In this document: positions 20,501-30,732 of the stretch, in pieces
Layout of the letters: each line of letters starts with the position of its first letter
How positions within the stretch are numbered: the stretch's first letter is position 1
Source: Mnemiopsis leidyi
Lineage: Eukaryota > Ctenophora > Tentaculata > Lobata > Bolinopsidae
Assembly (NCBI GenBank): GCA_000226015.1
Contig: JH153324.1
Span: 450,271 to 483,497 of the forward strand
Reading direction: 5' to 3'
DNA length: 33,227 nt
Program-made: the position numbers and the translations under genes
Notes under the pieces: model-generated
What the model saw: only the letters and a program-made list of their open reading frames with translations
What the model was told of the DNA's origin: nothing
Databases searched by the model: none

Positions 20501-23500
20501 TTTCAGGGCCTGCGATTTTATTTTTAGCTAGACAGCTGAGAAACATAAAACTTACTCCATAGACAAACTAGAGTTACTTATAGACACTCCAGGCACAGTC
20601 GTATTTGACTGTCGGACGTACTCAGACAGCCCATTTGACATTGGACACTAAAAAGTCTGAAAAGTGACAGTTTAGGAATAACTTAACTCTGAGATTGGTG
20701 TTTAGTTTCCAGCTGATTTGACTAAATTGGCTTATCTGCTCACACCTTGTGTGTCACCTTGCTGGCCCATTAGTGTAGCTATTCCCTTGTCTTATAATGC
20801 TTATATATCATTACCTATTCTTTATGATACACACACGCACAGTCAACAAAATGTCTCTTGAAATAAGACACTGGTAACGGATGTAGGCATTGTCAAAATA
20901 ACATTAGAGCACAGCCTTATAGCTAGCGTTATTACTCATAATCAGAGTGAACAGTAATTTATCGGCGTCTTTCAGTCTTAAAATAAGTTAAAATGTAGAC
21001 CTAGGTTGTTTTAAGATATCCTCTATTCAGCTAATAAACACGAATAACGATATTCTTATTTCAGGTAAACAGTTTGAAATCGTCGTTACTACGGTTACTG
21101 CACTTTCACCAGCGAACTTGCGGGGAATTTGAAATGTTCTTCACTAAAATCATATCGGAAGCCAAGTAAGTAATCGTTACTTAGTGAACTTACTAATCAT
21201 TACAATGAACGACAAATAGCATATCCTATCAAGACAGTCACATGCCTAAAAGCGTGTGCTGTAAAAACAGGGTGTATTCTCATTGGTGTACAGAAGATAT
21301 GTCTAAAGGAGGTTTTCAACTAGATTTTATTTTTATGTAAAACATTGAAAATACCTACTAATGAGACACACCATGGTAGCACTATACTACTATAGAAGTG
21401 ACTAAGTTACTAAAGATTGTGGTGCTCATAATAGTTATGCTGTTATTACTCGGCCTGACGTATAGTCATTACTCATTAGTCATTACTCATTAGTCAGTAC
21501 TCATTAGTCAGCCCTATTTTGACAAAGTGTACATAAACTACAACGAGCTGGTGTATGGTAGAGTTGCCCAGTTTTACACGCAGTGAACAATGACGTGGTC
21601 ACTTTGGAATGTGAGAAATGTCGCCATGTTTGTCTTATTAATATGTGAATTTCTGCATTTATTTACACAATGGACTCCGGCCATCACACTTCTTTGTTGG
21701 GATTAACGTTGTTGATGTTACGACGTGTGTAGAATTGTTTGATTTGACCTGGGGATTAATTTTTATAACCTTATCTAGTGACAGTCAAAAGTTTCCAATA
21801 TATCTTTATCACTAAGTTAATATCAAATTTATCATATCCTAATTAATTATCCGTTTCAGAGAAGGTCGATCCCCCGACTACTTCACTATGATAAACTACA
21901 TGTGTGACACTCTGATGGAAAGTAGGGGAGGATTCAAAACTTACATCAACTTCTGCTGCACCAGAGCTCAACTTCTCAGGAATTTAGGTCAGTTTTTAAA
22001 GCTCAACCTCTCAAATATACAGGTCAGTTTTAGAGCTCAAATTCTCAGGAATTTGGGTAACTTTTTAGGGCTCAACTTCTCAGGTATATAGGTCAGTTTT
22101 TGGAGCCGAAATTCTCATTAATATAGGTCAGTTTTAGCAGTTTTGTTTGTAGCAAACAGGATTATAGGTTTGTCTAACAAGTTGTCCTGGTTGCCTGTAA
22201 GTACCTTGAGTAGGAAGTTTTGTTATTTGTAACTGAAGGAACTGAAATAATCTCAGGCAGGAACCTTCTTGAACACTAAGTAATGAGCACGTTTGTAAAG
22301 CTACATGCTAATGTTTGTGTTACATGTCCACCATCTTAATTTACATATAGATTACAGTCCACTGTAGAATTTAGAGTATCTGATATAGCAGATACAAATA
22401 GTCCCACACAATACACAACACAGCGATACTGTAACAACATTCCATGTTACACAAACATTCCATACTAATGTTCTCCAACTGTTCCTGTAGAAACCCGCCT
22501 GAGGGGTGCTGGAACCAAAGCTTGACTTCTAACAACTGTGGTAATTGGGGGGAGGCCGGAGGAGCTAATGTAGCCTTTTTCTAGTCAATTCTTTACACCT
22601 TAGGTTGCTGATTAACGGTACCGTAGGTACTTTACAATTGTTATATGCAAAGCTTTCCATTAATAAGGAGATGCTTTGTTAACACAGTATCAAATTGTAT
22701 GATCAATAAAACTATCTCACGCTGTTTGCACGATTATGTGCCGGCGTGCTTGCTGAACTTTCAACTGATAGCAAACTTTTTACATCATAGCTTGTTAATT
22801 TCACGGGTGTGTATAGAAACTTAGTGATGTGCAATAAAGAAGTGTAACTTTAAGTACATGTATCAATTTCATGTAAAATTTAGCTATTAAAGAGAATTTT
22901 AAAACAACTGATGCTATCTGATACTGCGATGAGCGGTCAGCACCTCCCCACTATCACAAGATTCATGTTGTAAGTTTCGTCACTACTCGATAATTGACTG
23001 TTAAGGATTGGCTGGCCCGGTGAGTTTGCTGTTACAATTGATATTGTACTATCTGTTGAGATCAGAATTAATTCAGTCTGCTGACCTTCTGTGTAATTAC
23101 TTCCAGACTCCAGCCTGGCAATGATTTGTATCAGTTACAGCGTTTAGTCCCGTCAGTCGACCGAAAGTCCGGGTTTGATTTGTAAAGAACCGAAATAATA
23201 ATCCGGCGATATTGTATGAAATGGAAGAAATGTAGCACCTGTAGGCCTCATCTTATCGGTTTGGGAGGGTACACTGTTGCGGCACAGACTATATTCCTTC
23301 TCTTAACAAGTTTAATGATTATATGCATTTATTATTCAGTCATTAAGTTACGGTAAGTGATGTAGGAATTTTGGGAACACGTAATACGTTTTCGGTAATA
23401 ATGATCTTCGATCGTGTGAAAGGATCTACTTACATACAGCGTTTTTTGTATCTTTTTGAGAGCGCGGCGATTAACTTTTTAACTAAAGTTGAATTTTAAC

Positions 23501-25127
23501 ACTTTCTTTAACATATCGCGCGCAATTCTCAGCCGCGCACTGCTAGCTATCAACAACAATGATAGCTTAGATTTGCACAGTGATGGCTGAGGCCACGATA
23601 TTGCTCAACAACCTAAGGCCATTAAGCATTAGGCATTACCATTTAAAGGAACTGGCCTGTTTCTACTCCAATATTCATTTTACATTCCACTCTGATCAAC
23701 TATCAACTCACGTGACGATTCCCGCAGGTCAGATGAACGATGACGAGGCGGTGAGATGGGAGAAATATCTGGAACAATGTAACCCAAGTGGAGATCCCTC
23801 TCACTCTCTGGACGCCGGGCTGATGATGCCAATACAGAGGATATCTGACTATCCAGCCATGTGCCGTGAGATCCAGATACGAGGTCATGTCAGATCTGGT
23901 GTTCTACATGAGAAGATCGGAAGTAAGTTTGGCTATGCCCTTAGAAAATTATATTGACTAGCAATGCTACTAGCTACCACTTTAGACCAGTTTCGAGTTT
24001 GTTAGCCTTCTTTGCACAAAATATACTCCGAACTCCGACTGTTTAACTTAAAGAAAAACAATGCATAAACTGAGAAGTTAGATTTTAATTAACATGAGGT
24101 TATCAGGATCCGGTGCAATGTTGGAAGGTGTTGCAAAAGCAGTTGAAGAAAAACTAAAGATGCAGAAAGAGTTCAGCTGCCTCTACAAGAACAACAGGAA
24201 GCTTGAAGTTCTGATCGGTCCAATAGAAGAGCTGCTACACTACGGTAGTGTAGTGGAAGTTAAAACACGTGACATCGAGAACTTTGTTCCTGAGTCTGAC
24301 TCAGGACTTCTACTTCTGGTCTACAAAAAAGGAGCAGCGCTTGTTCAAAGAATAAAGATCAAGAAGAAACACTCATTTAATGTAAGTTTCAAGCAGTCAG
24401 TAAACTTATGAAGTTTTCTGTACTCCTACAGTTGCTTCAGTACTGGTACAATAAAGATGTTGGTTGTGAGAAAGCATAGTGACGAATGTATGATTAACAC
24501 AGTACATCCCAGAAGCTGCTAGCCGAGAAGACAGCAGCACCCCCAAAAGAGGAGTACACCCTGAAGAAGTTCTACCCAGTCTCCTGTATGCAACTTCGGG
24601 ATTTACCCCACAATCACGTGTTCGAGATAACGGACACTGTCGCTCAGCAACGTGTTGTTCTTGCCTCCAGGTAGATATATTTTGTTGCTCAGCAACGTGT
24701 TGTTCTTGCCTCCAGGTAGATATATTTTGTTGCTCAGCAACGTGTTGTTCTTGCCTCCAGGTAGATCTATTTTGTTGTTCAGCAACGTGTTGTTCTTGCC
24801 TCCAGGTAGATATATTATGTTGCTCAGCAACGTGTTGTTCTTGCCTCCAGGTAGATACTAGTATATTCAAATATTATACATCAAATAAGTGTTCTGTGAA
24901 ATCGTCATTGATAAGCGCTTCACTTTTCCGATAAACTTAAGGGACAATTCAATTCAGTTTTTATGAAAGTAGTTCAGAGGGACAGTTCACTCAGTCTCGA
25001 CAACTAAACAGCCTCATTTCTCAGGTTGATAGAAGAGAAAGCAGAACTAATCAAAAACGTGGCTGATATCATAATGGACTATGATAAGTTCCTGTCATCT
25101 TCCTTACAAATAAAAGACTCAGTTTGA
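14572..25127 (+). CDS. Rho-family guanine-nucleotide exchange factor, DH-PH type (multi-exon, 5' end not found)
   Basis: Exons: 14572-14643, 14742-14797, 15958-16031, 17617-17843, 18224-18647, 20357-20435, 21065-21165, 21860-21987, 23728-23922, 24107-24381, 24513-24670, 25025-25127 (stop TGA). All junctions are GT-AG and phases agree, except between 16031 (phase 1) and 17617 (phase 2 needed), where a linking exon is missing. DH-PH proteins activate Rho GTPases by releasing GDP at membranes. The N-terminal part has two acidic-hydrophobic-PPPP motifs and a Ser/Arg-rich region. DH begins at AIDHFIRSEQR (end of 18224-18647) and includes MPIQRISDYP, the conserved PxQRxxxY helix. PH covers the three exons from 24107 to the end, including HVFEITDT and RVVLAS strands and a C-terminal helix EEKAELIKNV in which the usual PH tryptophan is Leu. 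The protein ends 12-15 residues after PH. Tandem repeats overlap the donors at 21987 and 24670. Confidence 0.88.
14742..16031 (+). CDS. Two exons carrying a repeated acidic-hydrophobic-PPPP motif (part of the exchange factor)
   Basis: Exon 14742-14797 encodes SLIDDIFIVPPPPG and exon 15958-16031 encodes TEDDLAALIIPPPPRDF; they join in phase 2. The two motifs share D-D/L, a short hydrophobic run and four prolines. These look like short linear binding motifs for an SH3, WW or EVH1-type partner, which is inference. The preceding exon (14572-14643, phase 0) is basic and methionine-rich and is less secure. Confidence 0.68.
16041..16185. repeat. 20-bp tandem repeat starting nine bases after a 5' splice site
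   Basis: Six full units starting at 16041, 16061, 16081, 16101, 16121 and 16141 (typical unit GTCAGACTATTATTTCACCT), then a degraded seventh. The donor is at 16031/16032. Every unit contains TTATTTCACCTGTCAG or a close variant, a pyrimidine-rich stretch ending in CAG, which resembles a 3' splice site. The plus-strand ORFs here are open only because of the repeat. Confidence 0.93.
16186..17616 (+). other. Intron of the exchange factor with a candidate linking exon and promoter-like motifs
   Basis: The phase mismatch between flanking exons requires at least one more exon. The best candidate is 17136-17230: acceptor TGTTTCAG, 31 open codons, and a weak donor AT|GTGAAC, giving exactly the needed phase 1 to 2 change. 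At 16575-16660 there are CACGTG, GATTGGCT and TATTGGCC (two inverted CCAAT boxes), which could be an internal promoter. A 23-bp exact tandem duplication (ATGATCTACCTGAACTATAT core) lies at about 17328-17374. Confidence 0.35.
18648..20356 (+). other. Intron of the exchange factor
   Basis: Donor AG|GTACGT at 18647/18648 and acceptor TTTCAG ending at 20356. Contains a 20-bp tandem repeat of ATAACTTAGATAGAGATTAC-like units at about 19827-19899. The small ORFs on both strands are not convincing. Confidence 0.75.
19827..19899. repeat. Short tandem repeat, 20-bp unit
   Basis: Three to four copies of ATAACTTAGATAGAGATTAC or ATAACTTAGGTAAAGATTAC in tandem. Intronic, with no function visible. Confidence 0.85.
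21465..21512. repeat. Short tandem repeat of CATTACTCATTAGT
   Basis: Three to four imperfect copies of CATTACTCATTAGT (last ones CAGTACTCATTAGT) within an intron of the exchange factor. Confidence 0.8.
21966..22139 (+). repeat. Five-copy 35-bp tandem repeat spanning an exon/intron boundary
   Basis: Units start at 21966, 22001, 22035, 22070 and 22105 (spacing 35, 34, 35, 35). The first unit contains the last 22 bases of the DH-domain exon 21860-21987 (GCTCAACTTCTCAGGAATTT, then AG) and its donor GTCAGTTTTT. The other four are diverged copies, three keeping AG|GTCAGT or similar and one reading G|GTAACT. Read-through stays open to a stop at 22089-22091, and the third donor (exon end 22056) restores phase 1. 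Confidence 0.85.
22140..23727 (+). other. Intron of the exchange factor
   Basis: Ends at acceptor CCCGCAG (23727). No additional exon is required, because the phases of 21987 and 23728 already agree. A plus-strand open frame extends left from the 23728 exon to 23580, but its upstream part lies in the intron and is not needed. Confidence 0.6.
24642..24857 (+). repeat. Five-copy 45-bp tandem repeat spanning an exon/intron boundary
   Basis: Units begin at 24642, 24687, 24732, 24777 and 24822, all 45 bases apart and nearly identical. The first unit contains the last 29 coding bases of the PH-domain exon (24513-24670; GCTCAGCAACGTGTTGTTCT, then TGCCTCCAG) plus the donor GTAGAT; the following four reproduce exon end, donor and 16 intron bases. 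Each starts with the near-palindrome GTTGCTCAGCAAC (first unit CGCTCAGCAAC). The unit is a multiple of three, so long frames stay open on both strands by arithmetic. Confidence 0.95.
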
Positions 25128-26515
25128 ACTTCTTCATTATCCGTCAAGAAGCTGTGACTTGATACGCGACATGATTCAATCAGATAGGTGGTGATGAATG
25201 CAAATGGTGGTGCTCGCTACATTCTAAATTCCACATTATGATACTAACATAGTACTACACTGGACAGTAGGAAGGATCACATCCTGAATTTGAGAACTTC
25301 AGGGGAAAATGAAGTAGACAGTGATGTAGATACAGATAAGATCAAGATGTATGATACAACTCGAGAGAAAACGATCTTGTATAAGGATATTGAATAAGAA
25401 AGTTCAGTGATTTCAGAAAACCAGACAGTGTCACATTATACGATAAGAAATTTAACTTGATTAGCTGAAAGATACTATAATTTTTTACCGATGGTGATAC
25501 TTCATTGTGTAGTTATACTTTGATTTGCTGTGCTGTGTTTGTGATTCTAATTTGAATTTTACACATACCAAATAGCTGTACTAATTGAGCTATTCTCACA
25601 TCCGTCGTATCGTTTGTATTACTAATGGCTTATTTATCAATAATATTTCAAAGCAACAATGCACCTTAAACTTAACTCGGCTGGTAAAAAGAAATCAAAA
25701 CAAATTTTATAAACTTGTGCAAGTGCTTCCAAGTGTATATTTACGATTAAAAAAGTGCAGACGAAGAGTGGATCATTTTGTATTTGGAAAAGCGTCCGCC
25801 CAAGTGCGGATATTAGGTTCTGGTGCCCTTAACTAGGTCGGTAGTTAATTGAGCAATGAGCAGTATCATTAACTGTGCAAGTGTGTCAAAATAAGAAACT
25901 ATAAGTTGGTCATTACAGCTTTACAGAAACTGAAATTAAAACTAATTCTAAATGTGTAATGTGTATAACACAGGATCATTATTGGCAAAAAACAACAAAA
26001 AATCACAATCAAATTAAAAATTTCTCATTCTATGAGAGATTGTTATTAAATAATCATCCTCAGCAAAGCAATCATAACTTTCAATAAAACACCAGCGGCA
26101 CCAATACATACTTTCGTATGTAATCTGTAGTCAATGAAATCTCGTTCACCGCCGTCAGTATCTCAAGTTTAGATATAATCAATTAAAATTGACTGATCGC
26201 GGGGCGAGGAGCACAACGTGACAGCTGATCAATGGGGCGAGCCCTACTGATCATGTAAGACAGGATGATACGCAGCCACTACCGGGTAAAGCACCTTACT
26301 GAAACTCGCTGATTTCGAGTAAGTTACCTCGAGTTGTCTGATTTCTAATATTCAGATTTAGAATGGCTCGACGTGACACAGGTATCGTCTGTCAGTAAAT
26401 GATCGACATGAGCAACGGATCGATACAACGTATTCGCATAAGAAACAATTAATTAACAACATCTCCCTACCGAAAATGACTTAATTACAGAACTTTAAGT
26501 ATAAACAACTATCTC
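25128..26515. other. Convergent intergenic region (3' UTRs)
   Basis: Lies between the stop of the exchange factor (25127, plus) and the stop of the SLC46-type gene (26516, minus), so it holds both 3' ends. AATAAA at about 26083 could serve the plus gene. An 83-codon plus-strand ORF at 25585-25836 has no recognisable feature. No repeat or RNA gene evident. Confidence 0.5.
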
Positions 26516-28855
26516 TCAATTCACGGCATAAAGCGAATCACTTTCAACAGTCACTTCTCTATTCGGATTGAAACTGTTAGCATCTAGCAGCTGATCGTCT
26601 GGCTGTTCATCCGTCTGTTCGTTTGTGAGCAGTTCAGTGTGATCGGGGTCACCTTGTCGCCGAGCAATAAAACCGTCCCACCTGAAAGTGATCGTGTGAC
26701 CCCTTTTTATGAGTAAATCTTTGACATCAGAACAGGACAGACTCTGGATCCAAGTCATCATCGTCATGTTGCTTACAGATCCAAGAAATGCTTCCCGGGA
26801 CCAAGGTGGTGAGGTCCCCATAATGTCCACAACAAGAGTGCTGCGGCCCGCCTTCTTGCCTAGCACTTGTTGACAAAGCCGCAGCCAAGTGCCAATAACA
26901 AGAAGTTAAGCATGCATACGGGAATAACTCTCCCCCTTTTTATTATGTTTATGTTTCCCCCATTATCTTTCAAATTTCAAAGATTCATACATATACATAT
27001 GTATGAATCTTTGATAAATCAATGGTAACAAGTTATTTATTAAGGACAAATTTAAAAAGTTAGTAATAGTATGATATATTTAACAGATTGCCTGGGGGCT
27101 AAAAGTCTTTGAAGTCCGATCGAAGGGGACCGTAGAGAGAGCCAAGCAGTGCCCGGTATTTAAACAGATTGAAAGAAAACTTGGTAGAACTTAAGTAGAA
27201 CTTAAGTTAAGTAGAAGTAAGAGTAAACTTACAATGTGAGGATAAGAGCAAGAGCTTCTAGCACGACCAGAATTGTGAAAGCAAATCCAGGATACCATTT
27301 CCTAGTCAGCAGATAGACTTGATACAGACCCACTGACGATATCAACGTCGCCAGCGACTCAAAACTTCCAAGTAACATGAACAACTGAAAAAAAAGTTAG
27401 AAATAAAGTTCAGTATACAATACCATGATGATGTTCGATGAGAATTAAACAAAGAAACTTTACGAAAGAGTTGTTTATGATAAAAGCGGTTGAAACGTAA
27501 AAATCAAGATTTCAAACGCGAGGCAACCTGTCCGTATTGGTTAGGTTTTACAACTTTCGATAATCTGGATCGATATAGCGCTAGAGCCACTCCGCTACCA
27601 CCTTTTAGTAAATTAGCTGAAATTGGAATGTTTATTACGGCAACAAACGGACAAAAAAGCACATATTAACAATATTATTGACCAATATCTTTAATCCATA
27701 TTTTTAACAATATCACCACAACTTTTCCATTTTATCTTGATGAATAAGATTCCATCTGGAGGGATAGTCATGAATAAACCGGGGTAATAACAATTTAACG
27801 AAAAAATAAACCAACTGCAACAGAAAGAAAAAAACACAATATTATATAAAACAAACAGAAAGAAAGAAACACAATATTATATCAAAAACAAACAGAAAAA
27901 AAGAAACACAATAAAACAAACAGAAATACAACAAACGAGTACAAAACTAACCAAAGTTACTCACCGACAGTGATGAGAGCAAAGCTTCTCGCAACTGTGA
28001 CGACTCCGAAACCTAAACAGCACATAGCACAGGAAATTGCTGCGATCAGCGTCTCCGGTATTTTAGCCATCTTCATAAGGGGGACCATCATGACAAGCAA
28101 GAAATTAGCTACACTCGAAACTGAAATAAGCTATACTTCAAATTCGCTATAATTATAACTGCAATTAGCTTTACTTGAATACTGAAAACAGCTGCCTACA
28201 TTCGATGTACCATGATCGAGATACATAATCTTAAGCAAATTAAGTCATGCAAAACCGGAAGCAAAAAATGGTATCTTTTTGGGTTCTAGGGAACAGACTT
28301 ACTCGAAGAAAGAAGACCTATTCTGTCAGCAGGCCAATTGAACGGGGGCATTAGAAGATAGTTGACAAAGAACCCGGCGTACGAGAGAAAAGCGGTGAAA
28401 TGAAGCAGGTAAGCAGCTGACAATATTATTATTCGGGCCCGGTATTTGGTTGGTCCAGTGTATACGTCTGCCATTTGAGAGAACGCCTAAAAATAGGAAG
28501 AGAGATCGTTAATTCTAAGCCCTCTATCATGATTTTTTAAGCATTTCTCATAAATCCTAGTTTATTGTTAAAAAATGTAACATTAAAAGTAAAATACAAA
28601 TGATGAAAAAAAAATGAAACTGTAAGTCCAACTAAAGCTTAAATCAACTATCTAAATAAAACTCAAACTATGACTTACTTCTTTGAGGGATCCAGATTTT
28701 TGTTTCTTGACACGCTGAGGGTTCTTGATGACAATCAACACGTAGGAACCAAGAGATAACTGAAAGTTAATCAAATGTTTTAGTCACGAAAATCAAGCTA
28801 TAAAATTCTGTAATATGATTGTTGCTTACCTCACATATTAGACATTCGCGTAAAA
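26516..28855 (-). CDS. SLC46-type major-facilitator transporter, C-terminal half
   Basis: Minus-strand exons 28759-28679, 28486-28303, 28120-27965, 27616-27528, 27384-27233 and 26681-26516 (stop) join in perfect phase (0, 0, 1, 1, 0, 2) and give 275 residues. SLC46 members are 12-span proton-coupled carriers; the human set includes the folate transporter PCFT. Diagnostic here: YRSRLSKVV, then YGQLFMLLGSFESLATLI and TRKWYPGF, matching the SLC46 pattern R-S-x-L-S-K-V-V ... G-x-L-F ... E ... Y-x-x-T ... W-Y-P-G-F. Roughly six membrane spans are present, followed by a polar, acidic cytoplasmic tail. A possible further exon at 28855-28830 (LRECLICE, donor GTAAGC) joins in phase. The first half (spans 1-6) is not found before the plus-strand PLAT gene, so the gene is either longer and out of sight or 5'-truncated. 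Substrate unknown. Confidence 0.87.
26977..27014. repeat. Near-perfect palindrome, 17-bp arms
   Basis: TCAAAGATTCATACATA at 26977 is inverted at 26998-27014 around four bases. It lies in the intron between SLC46 exons 27384-27233 and 26681-26516. Could be a miniature element end pair or a chance AT-rich palindrome. Confidence 0.85.
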
Positions 28856-28867
28856 CTAAACACAGCA

Positions 28868-29410
28868 TTTATCCACACTGTGGTTATGTAAGTTGTGTAA
28901 AAAAATTTCGATCGTCGAAATGTTTAGTGTTGAACTTTGACCAGAAGACCACAAAATTTCCCTTGGAACACTAAAACATTTCGTTCTGGATTGTATAAAA
29001 CTTGATGCTTCTCAAATATCTTTAGGTACGCCTCAACACATAGAACTTAATTCAACGTGAATCAAGTTCGATGCGGTGCTCAAAAAATATCAGAAGTTTT
29101 TAAGGCTGCAAAACATGGCGCTTTTCAGACAGGCACTCACCCGAGACCAGTCAGTTTCTAAAATATCTTGTCGGAGTCTACTTTCACATCTACTAAATTC
29201 AGAAACAGCACCGGGCGACAGGATGTAGGGATTCAGAGAGGTGATCTATTGTTTAAAATTTGAACTCAAACCTACGGCCCTATGCGATATGTCTGGGATG
29301 CGATCACCAGCCTAGGAGATCATTAGTCAACAACTTCAGATAAAACTGCGCTACCCACACATTTATTCCATTCACGAAACGGTTCCTGAATTTCTCGCGG
29401 CACGGCAACA
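28868..29410. other. Divergent region between the SLC46-type exons and the PLAT gene
   Basis: About 540 bases containing the PLAT gene promoter and possibly unseen upstream sequence of the SLC46-type gene. GATAAAACTG at about 29339 is a weak TATA-like candidate, some 70 bases before the ATG. No exon in either direction could be supported. Confidence 0.4.
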
Positions 29411-30193
29411 ATGAAGTTCCACTTACTGGTACCTTGCCTGATGGCTGTCCAGGTCCTCGGACAGAACTATCACCTCGACATAGTCACCGGCTCCAGGAAG
29501 TACGACGACTCAGACGGGACATTCCGTGCTGTACTATCGGGACAGAAGGGAAGTCTGGAGTTCGGAGTTCTGGATAATCCGAACTATAACGACTTTCAGT
29601 TGGGAGCCGTGGATAACTTCCAGATGTCATCCGGCAAAGATTTGGGCAAGATAAACTGCGTGACGCTTCAAGCTAGAGGTTCAAAGTCTGACGATGCATG
29701 GATGGTGGATTATATAATTGTGAGCAAAGAAGAAGGATCAGTCACAACGCATCTGTACAACACAGATGGGAGATATCTATCTTCAGACACAAGTGAGGGA
29801 GATGACGAAAAGGACTTCTGTCGCCAGGGAGACGCCACCTACACTTTCGAGATCACCACGGCTAACGAAAAATGGGCTGACACAGACAACATCCACGCTA
29901 GAATCACGGTGAGCAGCAAGGGAAACAGAGGTAACACCACAACCGGAATTCTTGACAACAAAGGTATAGACGATTTCGTGCTGGGTAACACCGACACATT
30001 TGTTATTCCTGACTTGAAGAACGTGGGAAAAATTGGCTGTGTAACTCTGACCGCTGAACAGGACGACGCTTGGCTCTTCGATACAATCAAGGTAACCAGG
30101 GGAAACCAGAGCAAAACTTTCAAGAACACCGGCAAAGTCTGGCTGTCTTCGGATTTGTCTGAGGGAGTCGACTACCTGGAAATTTGCCAATAA
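29411..30193 (+). CDS. Secreted protein with two tandem PLAT/LH2-like domains, intronless
   Basis: A complete 260-residue ORF; ATG in a good context (GCAACAATGA). Residues 1-18 (MKFHLLVPCLMAVQVLGQ) form a signal peptide. Residues 20-137 and 144-259 are two copies of one module: a first strand (YHLDIVTG / YTFEITTA), FGVLDN.../TGILDNKG, DFQLGAVDNF / DFVLGNTDTF, LGKINCVTL / VGKIGCVTL, DDAWMVDYIIV / DDAWLFDTIKV, and a terminal LSSD-SEG-D motif ending in Cys. This is the PLAT beta-sandwich, a lipid- or protein-binding fold often found in extracellular or membrane-associated proteins. Each copy has two cysteines in equivalent places (C83/C137, C210/C259), so one disulphide per domain is likely. No enzyme domain is attached. 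The only AATAAA soon after the stop (30360-30365) lies in a dispersed repeat. Confidence 0.88.
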   Translation: MKFHLLVPCLMAVQVLGQNYHLDIVTGSRKYDDSDGTFRAVLSGQKGSLEFGVLDNPNYNDFQLGAVDNFQMSSGKDLGKINCVTLQARGSKSDDAWMVDYIIVSKEEGSVTTHLYNTDGRYLSSDTSEGDDEKDFCRQGDATYTFEITTANEKWADTDNIHARITVSSKGNRGNTTTGILDNKGIDDFVLGNTDTFVIPDLKNVGKIGCVTLTAEQDDAWLFDTIKVTRGNQSKTFKNTGKVWLSSDLSEGVDYLEICQ

Positions 30194-30283
30194 GTTGGCA
30201 TTGCTTTCAAGTTTATCATTTCTCATCCGACAGTGTGATAGAACTATTTTATACTGGGCAATTGAAATGTGTGCATGAAAGGT

Positions 30284-30365
30284 TTGACGAGATCATATCA
30301 GTCTAACGTTCAAACGAAACGTTCAGCTTTTAGCTGCGAGAGTCGGGTATCACCGCGACAATAAA
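30284..30365 (+). repeat. Dispersed repeat copy of the fold-back family, downstream of the PLAT gene
   Basis: Reads TTGACGAGATCATATCAGTC, then TAACGTTCAAACGAAACG, AGCTGCGAGAGTCGGGT and ACCGCGACAATAAAA, matching the arm at 12741 and the copies at 13067 and 31576. Its end supplies the AATAAA nearest to the PLAT stop codon. Confidence 0.75.
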
Positions 30366-30732
30366 AAGTCAGCTTGTATCTCACAAATTACAACTGAGGA
30401 TGAACACATTTAAATGTATTTTTCGATTATCAGCTAAAATATTTAGTCAAAAAATTGCCTTGATTACTCTTATTGTCCCTTAGAACACAGGTTTCAATGA
30501 ATCTTAAACCCTTATTTAACGATTGACTAACGATTTCACAATAAATGCTCCAAGTCAAGTTAGGACCTCTTCAATGAACACGACAGACCGTGCTCTGAAG
30601 GTCACCCAGGATTTCTCAAACCCTACACCCTCCCTCCCAAGAAGATCGCTTCCCTCTTTGTATTATGAAATCGTTAACAGCTACCACCATCGCCGAGTAT
30701 AAGCACACATTCTTTAAAAGTTTCAAACTAAA

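Noticed and set aside
24428-24475. Alternative exon beginning after TCCTACAG at 24430
   Set aside because: In the required phase it stops after 15 codons and does not resemble a PH domain; the acceptor at 24512 continues the domain perfectly.
24406-24870. 154-codon minus-strand ORF with a repeating 15-residue unit, and companion ORFs at 24603-24830 and 24652-24861
   Set aside because: A 45-bp tandem repeat keeps any stop-free frame open on both strands; the sequence is explained by the plus-strand exon end and intron.
25585-25836. 83-codon plus-strand ORF after the exchange-factor stop
   Set aside because: In the expected 3' UTR, no motif, and composition like surrounding non-coding DNA.
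27528-27616. Plus-strand tRNA-like reading of this GC-rich patch
   Set aside because: No cloverleaf can be drawn, and the minus strand is a clear SLC46 exon in phase with its neighbours.
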